Source: Clostridia bacterium (GTDB lineage Bacteria; Bacillota; Clostridia; Oscillospirales; CAG-272). Taken from it: a stretch of DNA of 64,000 nt. Position 1 is the stretch's first letter. Each line of letters starts with the position of its first letter. Positions 26,836 to 35,211 of this stretch are shown one piece after another. Location: NCBI GenBank assembly GCA_017483305.1, contig JAFULC010000022.1, positions 1 to 64,000 on the forward strand. Reading direction: 5' to 3'. The position numbers and the translations under genes were made by a program. Below the pieces are notes generated by a model. It was not told the origin of the DNA. It worked only from the letters and a program-made list of their open reading frames with translations, and did not search any database.

Positions 26836-28173
26836 ATGGCAATTAAGCTCAGTGATAAGTATCTGTCCCGATTCATCTCGGCGCACGAGTATGAAAACAT
26901 CAAGCCCGCAGTAAAGGCAGCGCACAGAATGATAGCCGAAAGAAGCGGCGCGGGCAACGATTTTCTCGGTTGGATAGACCTTCCCGAAAACTACGATAAA
27001 GAAGAATTTGCAAGAATCAAGGCGGCGTCCGAAAGGATCAAAAGATCCTGCGACGTGTTCGTCGTCATCGGTATCGGCGGCTCCTACCTCGGTGCACGTG
27101 CGGTCATCGAATTCTTGAAGTCTCCCAATTACAACAATCTGAAAAAGGACACCCCCGATATCTATTTTGCGGGCTGTGATATAAGCGCGGTTTCTCTTGC
27201 AGAGCTCGTCGAGATCTGCGAGGGCAAGGACGTCTGCATCAACGTTATTTCAAAGTCGGGCACGACCACAGAGCCGGCAGTAGCCTTCAGAGTCTTCCGC
27301 GAAATGCTTGAAGCAAAGTACGGCAAGGAGGGCGCAAGAGAGAGAATCTTCGTCACGACAGACCGCGCGAGAGGTACGCTCAAGGGCTTCTCCGACAAGG
27401 CGGGCTACGAGACCTTCGTGGTTCCGGATGACGTCGGCGGTCGCTTCTCGGTGCTCACCGCAGTAGGACTTCTGCCCGTTGCAGTTGCAGGCGTAGATAT
27501 CGACGCGCTTATGCAGGGAGCCAACGACGCGAGAGTAGCTTATAGCTGCGAGGACATTGAAAAGAACGACGCTTATAAGTACGCGGCGATCAGAAATATC
27601 CTTTACCGCAAGGGAAAGGTCACCGAAATACTCGTAGGCTACGAGTCATACTCGAGAATGCTCAACGAGTGGTGGAAGCAGCTCTATGGCGAGAGCGAGG
27701 GCAAGGATAACAGAGGAATTTTCCCCGCATCCGTAATTTTCTCCACCGATCTCCATTCTCTCGGTCAGTTCATCCAGGAGGGCAACAGAAACCTCTTTGA
27801 AACCGTTATCTCGGTTGAGGACAACGGCATAGAGTTCAAGATCCCTCACGATCCCAACAATATCGACGGACTCAACTTCCTCTCGGGAGTAGATCTCAAT
27901 AAGGTCAAAAAGACCGCAATGCAGGGAACCCTGCTTGCCCACGTGGACGGAGGCGTGCCCAATATCCTCATCGAAATGAAGGACAGAAGCGCGTATTCTC
28001 TTGGCTACCTTATCTACTTCTTCGAGATAGCCTGCGCGCTCTCGGGATATATGCTCGGAGTCAATCCCTTCGACCAGCCCGGAGTAGAAGCATATAAGAA
28101 AAATATGTTTGCGCTTCTCGGAAAGCCCGGATATGAGGAGCTCCGTGCCGAGCTTGAAGAAAAATTAAAATAA
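26836..28173 (+). CDS. pgi: Glucose-6-phosphate isomerase
   Basis: A 445-residue isomerase interconverting glucose 6-phosphate and fructose 6-phosphate. It has [11 protein letters not shown] for sugar-phosphate binding, the [13 protein letters not shown] loop, and the C-terminal [20 protein letters not shown] signature. The length is that of the short bacterial PGI type found in Firmicutes. GGAGG precedes ATG 26836; own promoter; single gene. Confidence 0.97.
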   Translation: MAIKLSDKYLSRFISAHEYENIKPAVKAAHRMIAERSGAGNDFLGWIDLPENYDKEEFARIKAASERIKRSCDVFVVIGIGGSYLGARAVIEFLKSPNYNNLKKDTPDIYFAGCDISAVSLAELVEICEGKDVCINVISKSGTTTEPAVAFRVFREMLEAKYGKEGARERIFVTTDRARGTLKGFSDKAGYETFVVPDDVGGRFSVLTAVGLLPVAVAGVDIDALMQGANDARVAYSCEDIEKNDAYKYAAIRNILYRKGKVTEILVGYESYSRMLNEWWKQLYGESEGKDNRGIFPASVIFSTDLHSLGQFIQEGNRNLFETVISVEDNGIEFKIPHDPNNIDGLNFLSGVDLNKVKKTAMQGTLLAHVDGGVPNILIEMKDRSAYSLGYLIYFFEIACALSGYMLGVNPFDQPGVEAYKKNMFALLGKPGYEELRAELEEKLK

Positions 28174-28198
28174 TTTCGCATAAATTTTTGTATACCAC

Positions 28199-28227
28199 TT
28201 GCAAAAATCTGTAAGATATGCTATAAT
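28199..28227 (+). promoter_or_regulatory. Strong promoter of the small P-loop gene
   Basis: TTGCAA at 28199-28204, 17-bp spacer, TATAAT at 28222-28227 with TG one base before. Confidence 0.85.
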
Positions 28228-28302
28228 ATACCCAAGATATTCAAAGTTTTATATGAATCTTAAAAATACATTTTCCGCATAGGCGGCAGGAAGGAGCCAT
28301 TT

Positions 28303-28710
28303 ATGGTTAAACTTATCATCGGCGTTAAGGGAACAGGCAAGACTAAAACACTCATTTCCATGGTAAATGAGGCAGCTGCAAAGACAGAGGGAACCGTTGT
28401 ATGTATCGAAAAGGGAGTAGGTCTCCGCTTCGACATCAGCCACACCGTACGTCTTATCAATACTAACGAGTATCTCGTATTCGATGCAGAGGCTCTGTAC
28501 GGATTCGTTGCAGGTATTCTTGCAAGCAACCACGACGTTACCGATCTCTTCATAGATTCCGCGCTCAAGATCGCGAACAACGATATCGCAGGCTTCGAGG
28601 CATTCCTCAAGGAAGTTGACGAGCTCACAAACAAGATCGGCGTAAACGTAGTTATTACGTCCTCTATTCCCACAGAGGAAGCAAGCGATACCGTAAAGAA
28701 GTATCTTTGA
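28303..28710 (+). CDS. Small P-loop NTP-binding protein, unknown function
   Basis: A 135-residue protein. The Walker A motif GVKGTGKT is at residues 7-14. FIDSALKIANND (about 86-97) starts with hydrophobics then Asp and may act as Walker B, and a final strand, NVVITSSIPTEE, looks like a sensor-type strand. The protein is too short for a standard AAA or kinase domain and resembles a minimal RecA-like core. The strong promoter and AAGGAG suggest high expression. It stands alone between pgi and an Lrp regulator. I do not recognise the family beyond P-loop NTPase. Confidence 0.75.
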   Translation: MVKLIIGVKGTGKTKTLISMVNEAAAKTEGTVVCIEKGVGLRFDISHTVRLINTNEYLVFDAEALYGFVAGILASNHDVTDLFIDSALKIANNDIAGFEAFLKEVDELTNKIGVNVVITSSIPTEEASDTVKKYL

Positions 28711-28772
28711 TAGAAAACAGTTGGTGCCCCATCGGCAATCTTTTGGCTTGCAATGGGTCAGACCGAATTTTG

Positions 28773-28812
28773 AGGGGTGCAGGCAGCTTTGTTTGCGCCC
28801 CTGAATTTTATT
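28773..28812 (+). terminator. Terminator of the small P-loop gene
   Basis: AGGGGTGCAGGC pairs imperfectly with GTTTGCGCCCCT, followed by a T-rich stretch. An in-frame extension of the next gene back to 28777 would start inside this hairpin, which argues against it. Confidence 0.75.
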
Positions 28813-28836
28813 TTGAATGTTAAACGGAGAAGAAAG

Positions 28837-29319
28837 ATGAATACTAAGGTTCTTAAAATACTCGCGGATAACGCACGCTGCTCGATAGAGGATATAGCAA
28901 CTATGACGGGGCTTTCACTCAAGGAGGTCACCGACGAGATAGGAGAGCTCGAGGCGGCAGGACTTATAAGAGGATATAAGGCGGTTATCGATTGGGAAAA
29001 GCTCGACAACGCCTCTGTTTCCGCGCTTATTGAGCTTAAGGTAATTCCTCAAGACAGATTCGGCTTTGAGAATATTGCCGAAACTATAATGAAATATAAA
29101 GAGGTCGAGACCGTCTATCTTATGTCGGGCTCGTACGACCTTTGTGTCATCGTAAAGGGCAAGACCTTCCAGGAGGTCGCGAGATTCGTAGCCAAGGAGC
29201 TTGCAACCATGCGCGAGGTGACCTCTACCGCAACGCATTTTGTCCTCCGTCGCTATAAGGAGCTTGACGTAGAGCTTGTGGACGGAGAGCAGGACGACAG
29301 AGGTGCTTATTCCTTATGA
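28837..29319 (+). CDS. Lrp/AsnC-family transcriptional regulator
   Basis: A 160-residue regulator. The N-terminal winged helix (about 1-55, ILADNARCSIEDIATMTGLSLKEV) is followed by a RAM/AsnC ligand domain (about 65-145, with VYLMSGSYDLCVIVKG). ATG 28837 has GGAGAAGAAAG upstream. It overlaps the next gene, an aminotransferase, by 4 bp (ATGA), so it probably controls amino-acid metabolism including that enzyme. Confidence 0.92.
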   Translation: MNTKVLKILADNARCSIEDIATMTGLSLKEVTDEIGELEAAGLIRGYKAVIDWEKLDNASVSALIELKVIPQDRFGFENIAETIMKYKEVETVYLMSGSYDLCVIVKGKTFQEVARFVAKELATMREVTSTATHFVLRRYKELDVELVDGEQDDRGAYSL

Positions 29320-30488
29320 TAGATTATGGCAAGGTACTCAATCCCACGGTCGTTAACGATATAAAGCCGTCGGGAATAAGAAAATTTTTCGATATTGCCG
29401 CAGGTATGGAGGGCGTCATCTCACTCGGAGTTGGCGAGCCGGATTTTCCTACTCCGTGGCATATAAGACGAGAGGGAATCAAGTCCCTTGAAAACAGTAA
29501 AACGAGGTACACGTCGAATGCGGGTCTTATCGAGCTTAGACGAGAGATCTGCAATTATGTCTCGCGCCGTTACGGTGTTGAGTACGCGGCAGACAGCGAG
29601 GTGCTGGTCACGGTTGGCGGAAGCGAGGGAATAGACGGAGCTATCCGCGCGATTGTTGCCCCGGGCGACGAGGTCATTATCCCTCAGCCCAGCTTCGTGT
29701 GCTATGAGCCGATAGTCAGACTTGCAGGAGGCACTCCCGTTATTATTGAGCTTAAGGCGGAAAATCAGTTCCGCCTCACCGCAGAGGAGCTCCGCGGCGC
29801 AATAACCGATAAAACAAAGCTTCTGGTCTTTCCTTTCCCCTGCAACCCCACGGGCGCAGTTATGGAAAAGGAGGACGTCGAGGCTATTGCCGAGGTGCTG
29901 AGAGACACAAGCATCTGTGTGCTCTCCGACGAGATATATTCCGAGCTGACCTACGGCGGTAAGAGCCACGTCTCTATCGCATCGGTGGAGGGAATGAGAG
30001 AGAGGACTATCCTGATAAACGGATTTTCCAAGAGCTATTCGATGACGGGCTGGAGAATGGGCTATGCCTGCGCTCCCGCACCTATAATCGCGCAGATGAC
30101 CAAGATACACCAGTTTGCGATCATGTCCGCGCCTACGACCTCGCAGTATGCAGCGATCGAAGCGCTCCGAAACGGAGACGACGACGTTACAACGATGGTT
30201 GCCGAGTACGATATGCGCCGCAGACTTATGGTAAACGGCTTCAATAAAATCGGCATGGATTGCTTCGAGCCGAAGGGAGCTTTTTATTGCTTTCCGTCAA
30301 TAAAGCGCACAGGAATGACGAGTGAGGAATTTTGCGAGGAGCTGCTTCGCTCCAAAAAGGTCGCCGTCGTGCCGGGAAGCGCGTTTGGAAGGAGCGGAGA
30401 AGGCTTCGTCCGAGTCTCGTATTGCTACTCTACGGACCATATAAAAGAGGCACTTTCAAGAATAGAGGAATTTTTGCGGGAGATCTGA
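29316..30488 (+). CDS. PLP-dependent class I/II aminotransferase
   Basis: A 390-residue fold-type I aminotransferase. It has GVGEPDFPTPWHI near residue 38, PFPCNPTGAVM near 174, LSDEIYSELTY near 203, and the PLP lysine K239 in NGFSKSYSMTGWRMGY. It is closest in pattern to the PatA/AspB-like group; the amino donor cannot be told from sequence. It is translationally coupled to the Lrp/AsnC regulator, an arrangement common in Clostridia. Confidence 0.9.
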   Translation: MIDYGKVLNPTVVNDIKPSGIRKFFDIAAGMEGVISLGVGEPDFPTPWHIRREGIKSLENSKTRYTSNAGLIELRREICNYVSRRYGVEYAADSEVLVTVGGSEGIDGAIRAIVAPGDEVIIPQPSFVCYEPIVRLAGGTPVIIELKAENQFRLTAEELRGAITDKTKLLVFPFPCNPTGAVMEKEDVEAIAEVLRDTSICVLSDEIYSELTYGGKSHVSIASVEGMRERTILINGFSKSYSMTGWRMGYACAPAPIIAQMTKIHQFAIMSAPTTSQYAAIEALRNGDDDVTTMVAEYDMRRRLMVNGFNKIGMDCFEPKGAFYCFPSIKRTGMTSEEFCEELLRSKKVAVVPGSAFGRSGEGFVRVSYCYSTDHIKEALSRIEEFLREI

Positions 30489-30531
30489 GCTTTGAGGCTG
30501 AAACAGCCTTATTGAAGTCTTACCGACAAGA

Positions 30532-31395
30532 ATGAATATTCACACAAATATACACAAAATATTCAAAAGCGCAGGCCTGTCACAGTCGGCGCTTTTGACG
30601 GAGTTTTTGATGAAATTGGATGAAAACAAAAAAGCATTAAGAAAAAACCTGTATCTGTTTACAGCGGTCGCGTTGGCGGTTATCTACTCGCTCAACGAGC
30701 TCGTCGTGTCGCCTGTATATACCGCTGTGATAAGCAATATAATGTATGACGGATCTGCCCTGATCGATATTCTGTACTACCTTCGAAGATTACTCGATCT
30801 TGTTGCCGTCGCCGCGGCGTACGCGGTGATGATCTACGGAATATACCGCTTCACGCTCTCGGACTTCAAGGGCAGTGTTGGAATATTTATAGGGGCAACT
30901 CTGTATAAATATGCACTGTCTGTGATAGTTGGCTGGTTCAATAACGGAAGTGTGCCAACGACCTGGCCGATCGACGTTTTCAACCTGCTGTTGAATAGCG
31001 CCCTCGAGATTTTGCAGCTCGTGATCGTACTCGCTATTGTCTCGGGTATGATATCTCGTCATTGGAGAGCGGTTGAGTATTGCAAAAAGATCGCCAGAGA
31101 AGACATTATCCCCGAGATACTTCCTCTCAAAAAGCTTTACGGAAAAGAGAACTGTCTGCTCAGATCGGTGCTTGCAAGCTCGCTTGTAATACTGTTCAGA
31201 CTCCTTATAACACAAGCAGTCAACGACATTTTGACTATCGAAAAGATCACAGATCCGTGGCTTATGATAGTTGCCTATCTTGCCAGCGTCGTGCTTGGAG
31301 TGATATGCTATTTCGTTATGTACGTCACGCTCAATTTCTGCTCGGACAAGCTCGAAAACGCTTGTAATAAAAGGGAAAATCCCGCTGCGGAGTAA
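30532..31395 (+). CDS. Six-segment membrane protein, unknown function
   Basis: A 287-residue protein with six hydrophobic segments (about 40-60, 86-106, 112-134, 147-173, 211-229, 242-268), a basic cytoplasmic loop between the fourth and fifth (about 178-210), and a polar tail. I see no motif I can name. ATG 30532 has no clear ribosome binding site; ATG 30610 (residue 27) has GGAG eight bases upstream and is a real alternative that loses only the polar N terminus. The gene lies 43 bp after the aminotransferase and is followed by a terminator. Confidence 0.65.
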   Translation: MNIHTNIHKIFKSAGLSQSALLTEFLMKLDENKKALRKNLYLFTAVALAVIYSLNELVVSPVYTAVISNIMYDGSALIDILYYLRRLLDLVAVAAAYAVMIYGIYRFTLSDFKGSVGIFIGATLYKYALSVIVGWFNNGSVPTTWPIDVFNLLLNSALEILQLVIVLAIVSGMISRHWRAVEYCKKIAREDIIPEILPLKKLYGKENCLLRSVLASSLVILFRLLITQAVNDILTIEKITDPWLMIVAYLASVVLGVICYFVMYVTLNFCSDKLENACNKRENPAAE

Positions 31396-31468
31396 GAAAC
31401 AGCACCTAATAATCCCTAAATAATCACAATAGTGAGCCTAAATCAATTTGATGCCCGAACACAACAAT

Positions 31469-31499
31469 AAAAACGGTCAGCTTCTGGCCGTTTTTATCT
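31469..31499 (+). terminator. Terminator of the unknown membrane protein gene
   Basis: AAAAACGGTCAG pairs with TGGCCGTTTTT around a CTTC loop, then a T-rich run. Confidence 0.85.
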
Positions 31500-31567
31500 T
31501 TTTTGTAAATTCTTCCAAAAACGCCCCGCAAAATGCAAAAAAAGCCTTATATAATTTGAAAAACCCC

Positions 31568-31597
31568 TTGACTTTGCCGTGTGTTTTTTGTTATAAT
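31568..31597 (+). promoter_or_regulatory. Promoter of pncB
   Basis: TTGACT at 31568-31573, 18-bp spacer, TATAAT at 31592-31597 with TG one base before. Its position excludes the longest open frame (from 31581) as the real protein. Confidence 0.85.
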
Positions 31598-31691
31598 AAA
31601 TATATATAGGCTTTATTATTTAAAAATAAACAGAGCACGGACACGTGCAATCAAAAAAGAGCCAAAAAACGCAGGAAGGAACTTGACTGAT

Positions 31692-33158
31692 ATGAAAAAC
31701 ATAAGCAGAAACCTTACAATGCTTTGCGATTTTTACGAGTTGACTATGAGCAACGGATATTTCAAGTGCGGCATCAAGGATAAGACCGTTTATTTCGACG
31801 TCTTTTACCGCGATAATCCCGACGGCGGCGGATATGCCGTGGTCGCCGGACTTGAGCAGATAGTCGAATATATCAACGACCTTCACTTTGACGAGGACGA
31901 TATAGCATATCTCCGCTCGAAGAACTGCTTTGACGAGGAATTCCTCGAGTATCTCCGCACCTTCAAGTTTACAGGAGATATCTGGGCAATACCCGAGGGA
32001 ACCGTGGTTTTCCCCGGCGAGCCCTTGATGACGGTCAGAGCAAAGGCGATCGAGGCTCAGTTCATCGAGACCTACATCCTTATGATCATCAACCACGAAT
32101 CGCTTATCGCAACTAAAGCGGCACGCCTTACCCGCGCGGCGAAGGGAAGACTTGTCAGCGAGTTCGGCTCGCGCAGAGCGCAGGGCGCGGATGCGGCGAT
32201 ACTTGGAGCGCGTGCGGCGTATATAGGAGGCTGCGATGCAACTGCCTGCACGATAACCGATGAGGTCTTTGGTGTTCCCGCAACGGGAACTATGGCACAC
32301 TCATGGGTGCAGATGTTTGATACAGAATACGAGGCTTTTAAGACCTATTGCGAGATATATCCGAATAACGCGACGCTTCTTGTAGATACTTATAACGTTA
32401 TAGAATCGGGTATTCCGAACGCGATAAAGGTCTTTAACGAGGTGCTCAAGCCTCGCGGAATTACCAAGTGCGGCATCCGTATCGACTCGGGAGATATTAC
32501 CTATCTTTCCAAGAAGTGCCGCAAGATGCTTGACGCTGCGGGCTGGACCGAGTGCCGTATCATCGTATCTAATTCGCTTGACGAATATATAATCCGCGAG
32601 CTTATAAGACAGGGCGCGGAGATCGACGGCTTCGGCGTTGGCGAACGACTTATCACCGCAAAGAGCCATCCCGTTTTCGGTGCGGTATATAAGCTTTGTG
32701 CGGTCGAGGACGAAAACGGCGAGATAAAGCCCAAGATCAAGATCAGTGAGAACGTGGGTAAGATCACCACTCCTCATTTCAAGAAGATATACAGACTGCG
32801 TGGCAGGGATACAGGCAAGGCAGAGGTCGATCTCATCTGTCTTTACGACGAGGTAATCGACGAGAGCAAGCCCATCGAGGTCTTCGATCCCGAGCACACC
32901 TGGAAGCGTAAGACTATTGAAAGCTTCACTGCTACCGAGCTGCTCGTTCCGATATTCAAGGACGGCAAGCAGGTATACGAGCTACCCTCGTTGAATGAGA
33001 TAAGAGAACATCGCGCAAGGGAAATAGAGGGCATGTGGGAGGAAGTAAAGCGCTTTACCAATCCTCATAACTATTACGTAGACCTCTCCGAAAAGCTTTG
33101 GGGCATAAAGAACGATATGCTCAAGGCAGGCGCTAATTCAAACAAGACCGTAAAATAA
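31692..33158 (+). CDS. pncB: Nicotinate phosphoribosyltransferase
   Basis: A 489-residue enzyme that makes nicotinate mononucleotide from nicotinate and PRPP in NAD salvage. It opens with NLTMLCDFYELTMSNGYF, has EFGSRRAQG with the conserved Arg pair, and GTMAHSWVQMF with the His that is phosphorylated in this family, then GIRIDSGDITYL. An upstream in-frame ATG at 31581 precedes the -10 box and can be dismissed. ATG 31692 is about 12 bases after AGGAAGGA; TTG 31683 in the same frame is possible. Confidence 0.95.
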   Translation: MKNISRNLTMLCDFYELTMSNGYFKCGIKDKTVYFDVFYRDNPDGGGYAVVAGLEQIVEYINDLHFDEDDIAYLRSKNCFDEEFLEYLRTFKFTGDIWAIPEGTVVFPGEPLMTVRAKAIEAQFIETYILMIINHESLIATKAARLTRAAKGRLVSEFGSRRAQGADAAILGARAAYIGGCDATACTITDEVFGVPATGTMAHSWVQMFDTEYEAFKTYCEIYPNNATLLVDTYNVIESGIPNAIKVFNEVLKPRGITKCGIRIDSGDITYLSKKCRKMLDAAGWTECRIIVSNSLDEYIIRELIRQGAEIDGFGVGERLITAKSHPVFGAVYKLCAVEDENGEIKPKIKISENVGKITTPHFKKIYRLRGRDTGKAEVDLICLYDEVIDESKPIEVFDPEHTWKRKTIESFTATELLVPIFKDGKQVYELPSLNEIREHRAREIEGMWEEVKRFTNPHNYYVDLSEKLWGIKNDMLKAGANSNKTVK

Positions 33159-33226
33159 TGCCGATCTGCTTTTTGTGAGGGCTTTGAAATCGGCGGTCAA
33201 CGATAACTGACAGAAAGGGTCAAAAG

Positions 33227-34189
33227 ATGCTTCAGAACATACATTTATCGATATCGTTATGGGACAATATAGTTAAATTGTTCAAGGACTACGTATGGTT
33301 TTCGGTATCGCAGATAACTATCGTGGACGTGATAGATATTGTACTGCTTTCGAGCTTGATCTATATCGTCTACAAGTTCATAAGAGACAGGCATGCGGGC
33401 AGAGCCGTTATAGGTCTCGGCTTGCTGGTGCTTCTCTACGTTATAAGCGACGTTTTCGATATGGTGGCTATAAACTCTATCCTCCGTAACTTCTATGCGG
33501 TCGGTATCATAGCGCTTTGCATACTCTTCCAGCCCGAGCTGAGAGACGTTCTCGAGGAATTCGGTGCGACGACCTCGGACAACATCAAGAGGATCAGAAG
33601 CCGCCACGTTACCGATGACGAAAGGATACTTCACGACGTCAACGAGATCTGTAAGGCAGCCTTCGACCTTTCGGGAAAGGGCGAGGGTGCGCTTATCGTC
33701 ATTGAAAGGCAGGGAACTCTGCGCAATCAGATGTCGGAGGGTACTCCGATCGACGCGGTCGTGTCGCATCAGCTGCTTTGTAATATTTTCGTTAATAAAT
33801 CTCCGCTTCACGACGGTGCGGTCATCATCAGAGATGGCAGAATCGTCTGCGCGTCCAGTAAGTCAAAGACCATCGCGGAGAACGGACCTATGGTCGAGGG
33901 TCTCGGCACAAGACACCGTGCCGCGCTCAAGATAAGTGAGGTCAGCGATGCCATAGTCGTTGTGGTTTCGGAGGAGACCGGTACTATATCGGTTGCTAAC
34001 AATAAGCTTCTCAAGAGACATTACGAAAAGGAAAGCGTGCACAAGTCGGGAGATTTGAAGGACGACCTTTTCAAGCTCATTACGGGACGTACCGTTGCCG
34101 AGAGCACTTCGGGCAAGAGCTCGGGTGTGGGTGATAAAAAGCCCAACGGCACGGAGAAAGACGAGAATGGAGGTGCGGATAAGGAATGA
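33227..34189 (+). CDS. cdaA: Diadenylate cyclase CdaA
   Basis: A 320-residue membrane c-di-AMP synthase. Three membrane segments occupy about 33-108, a short coiled linker follows, and the DAC domain (about 115-270) has DGA at 196-198 and RHR at 229-231, both needed for catalysis. A charged Gly/Lys/Asp-rich tail of about 35 residues is added at the C terminus. It overlaps cdaR by 4 bp, the conserved pair. No glmM follows; instead an FAD dehydrogenase does. Confidence 0.96.
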   Translation: MLQNIHLSISLWDNIVKLFKDYVWFSVSQITIVDVIDIVLLSSLIYIVYKFIRDRHAGRAVIGLGLLVLLYVISDVFDMVAINSILRNFYAVGIIALCILFQPELRDVLEEFGATTSDNIKRIRSRHVTDDERILHDVNEICKAAFDLSGKGEGALIVIERQGTLRNQMSEGTPIDAVVSHQLLCNIFVNKSPLHDGAVIIRDGRIVCASSKSKTIAENGPMVEGLGTRHRAALKISEVSDAIVVVVSEETGTISVANNKLLKRHYEKESVHKSGDLKDDLFKLITGRTVAESTSGKSSGVGDKKPNGTEKDENGGADKE

Positions 34190-35211
34190 AAAAGAAGTTC
34201 AGCTTTATTAGCGATCCTAACGGGGAAAAGAACGGATCGATAGTAGTTGATAAGGCAAAGAGGAAAAACCTCGACCTCGGAGCAAGACTGGTCTGCCTCC
34301 TTATAGCGTTGCTTATCTGGATCTATATGGTCAACGTCAACGTTGTTGATAACACCGAGACGGTGACTCTCAATATCAACGTGGTTGGAGCGGATATTCT
34401 CGGCGCTAACGAAAATATGATGATATACGGTATGGACAAGGGAACCGTTACCGTTACGGTCAAGGGCTCTAACAGAGAGCTGAAAAAGCTGATCGCATCC
34501 GAATTTAATGCCACCGTGAACGTCAGCGATATATCCGATAGCGGAAAGCACGTGCTTCCCGTGACGGTTCAGATCCCTGCCGGTGTGAACGTAAGTGTGG
34601 TATCGAAGGATTTTGACAACGTGACCATTTATTCCGATTTCGTTCTCTCCAAAACCGTGCCCTTTGACACCTTCTACGGCAACGCGATCATGCTTCCCGA
34701 GAGCGAGGGCGTTTACACGGTTGAAAAGTCACTTGACGCTATCGAGATCACGGGTCCAAAGACTCTTATCGATACGATCGAGTCTGCAAAATACTGTATT
34801 GAGGGCGATATTCAGCTTGGCAAGACCTTTTCAAACTGCTCTGTCCTGTTCTGTGACAGGAACGGAGATTTCGTGGTTCACGATACCAATCTTATCTCGT
34901 ATCTTACCGAGAATATCGTTGTCGACGTTGTTGTGACGGGTAAGAAAACTATACCGCTCTCTGTAAGTGCGCCGAATCTTGAGACGGGAGCATGGTTTGT
35001 AACTATGAGCACCGAATCGGTTACGGTCTACGGAGATCCCGAAACACTTGCGGGGGTCAACGGCTATGAGATCGTGCTTGACGACGTGACTATCGGACAG
35101 ACCGTGGAGATCGTTTTGTCTGATGCGAATCTTGACGAGGGTGTTACCTTCGGTGAAAATCCCATCACCGTATACGTTCAGATAGTTGCTACGGGCGAGA
35201 CGAGTGAATAA
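34186..35211 (+). CDS. cdaR: YbbR-domain protein CdaR
   Basis: A 341-residue protein with a cytoplasmic N terminus, one membrane segment (about 36-52, LVCLLIALLIWIYMVNVN) and an extracytoplasmic part of about three YbbR repeats (recurring ITGPKTLIDTIESAKY and VYGDPETLAGVNGYEI patterns). CdaR binds CdaA and adjusts c-di-AMP synthesis. It is coupled to cdaA by ATGA overlap and to the next gene by a 1-bp overlap. Confidence 0.92.
   Translation: MKKKFSFISDPNGEKNGSIVVDKAKRKNLDLGARLVCLLIALLIWIYMVNVNVVDNTETVTLNINVVGADILGANENMMIYGMDKGTVTVTVKGSNRELKKLIASEFNATVNVSDISDSGKHVLPVTVQIPAGVNVSVVSKDFDNVTIYSDFVLSKTVPFDTFYGNAIMLPESEGVYTVEKSLDAIEITGPKTLIDTIESAKYCIEGDIQLGKTFSNCSVLFCDRNGDFVVHDTNLISYLTENIVVDVVVTGKKTIPLSVSAPNLETGAWFVTMSTESVTVYGDPETLAGVNGYEIVLDDVTIGQTVEIVLSDANLDEGVTFGENPITVYVQIVATGETSE

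Noticed and set aside
31581..31691. N-terminal extension of nicotinate phosphoribosyltransferase
   Set aside because: The extension starts upstream of the -10 box of the gene's promoter, so it cannot be in the mRNA.
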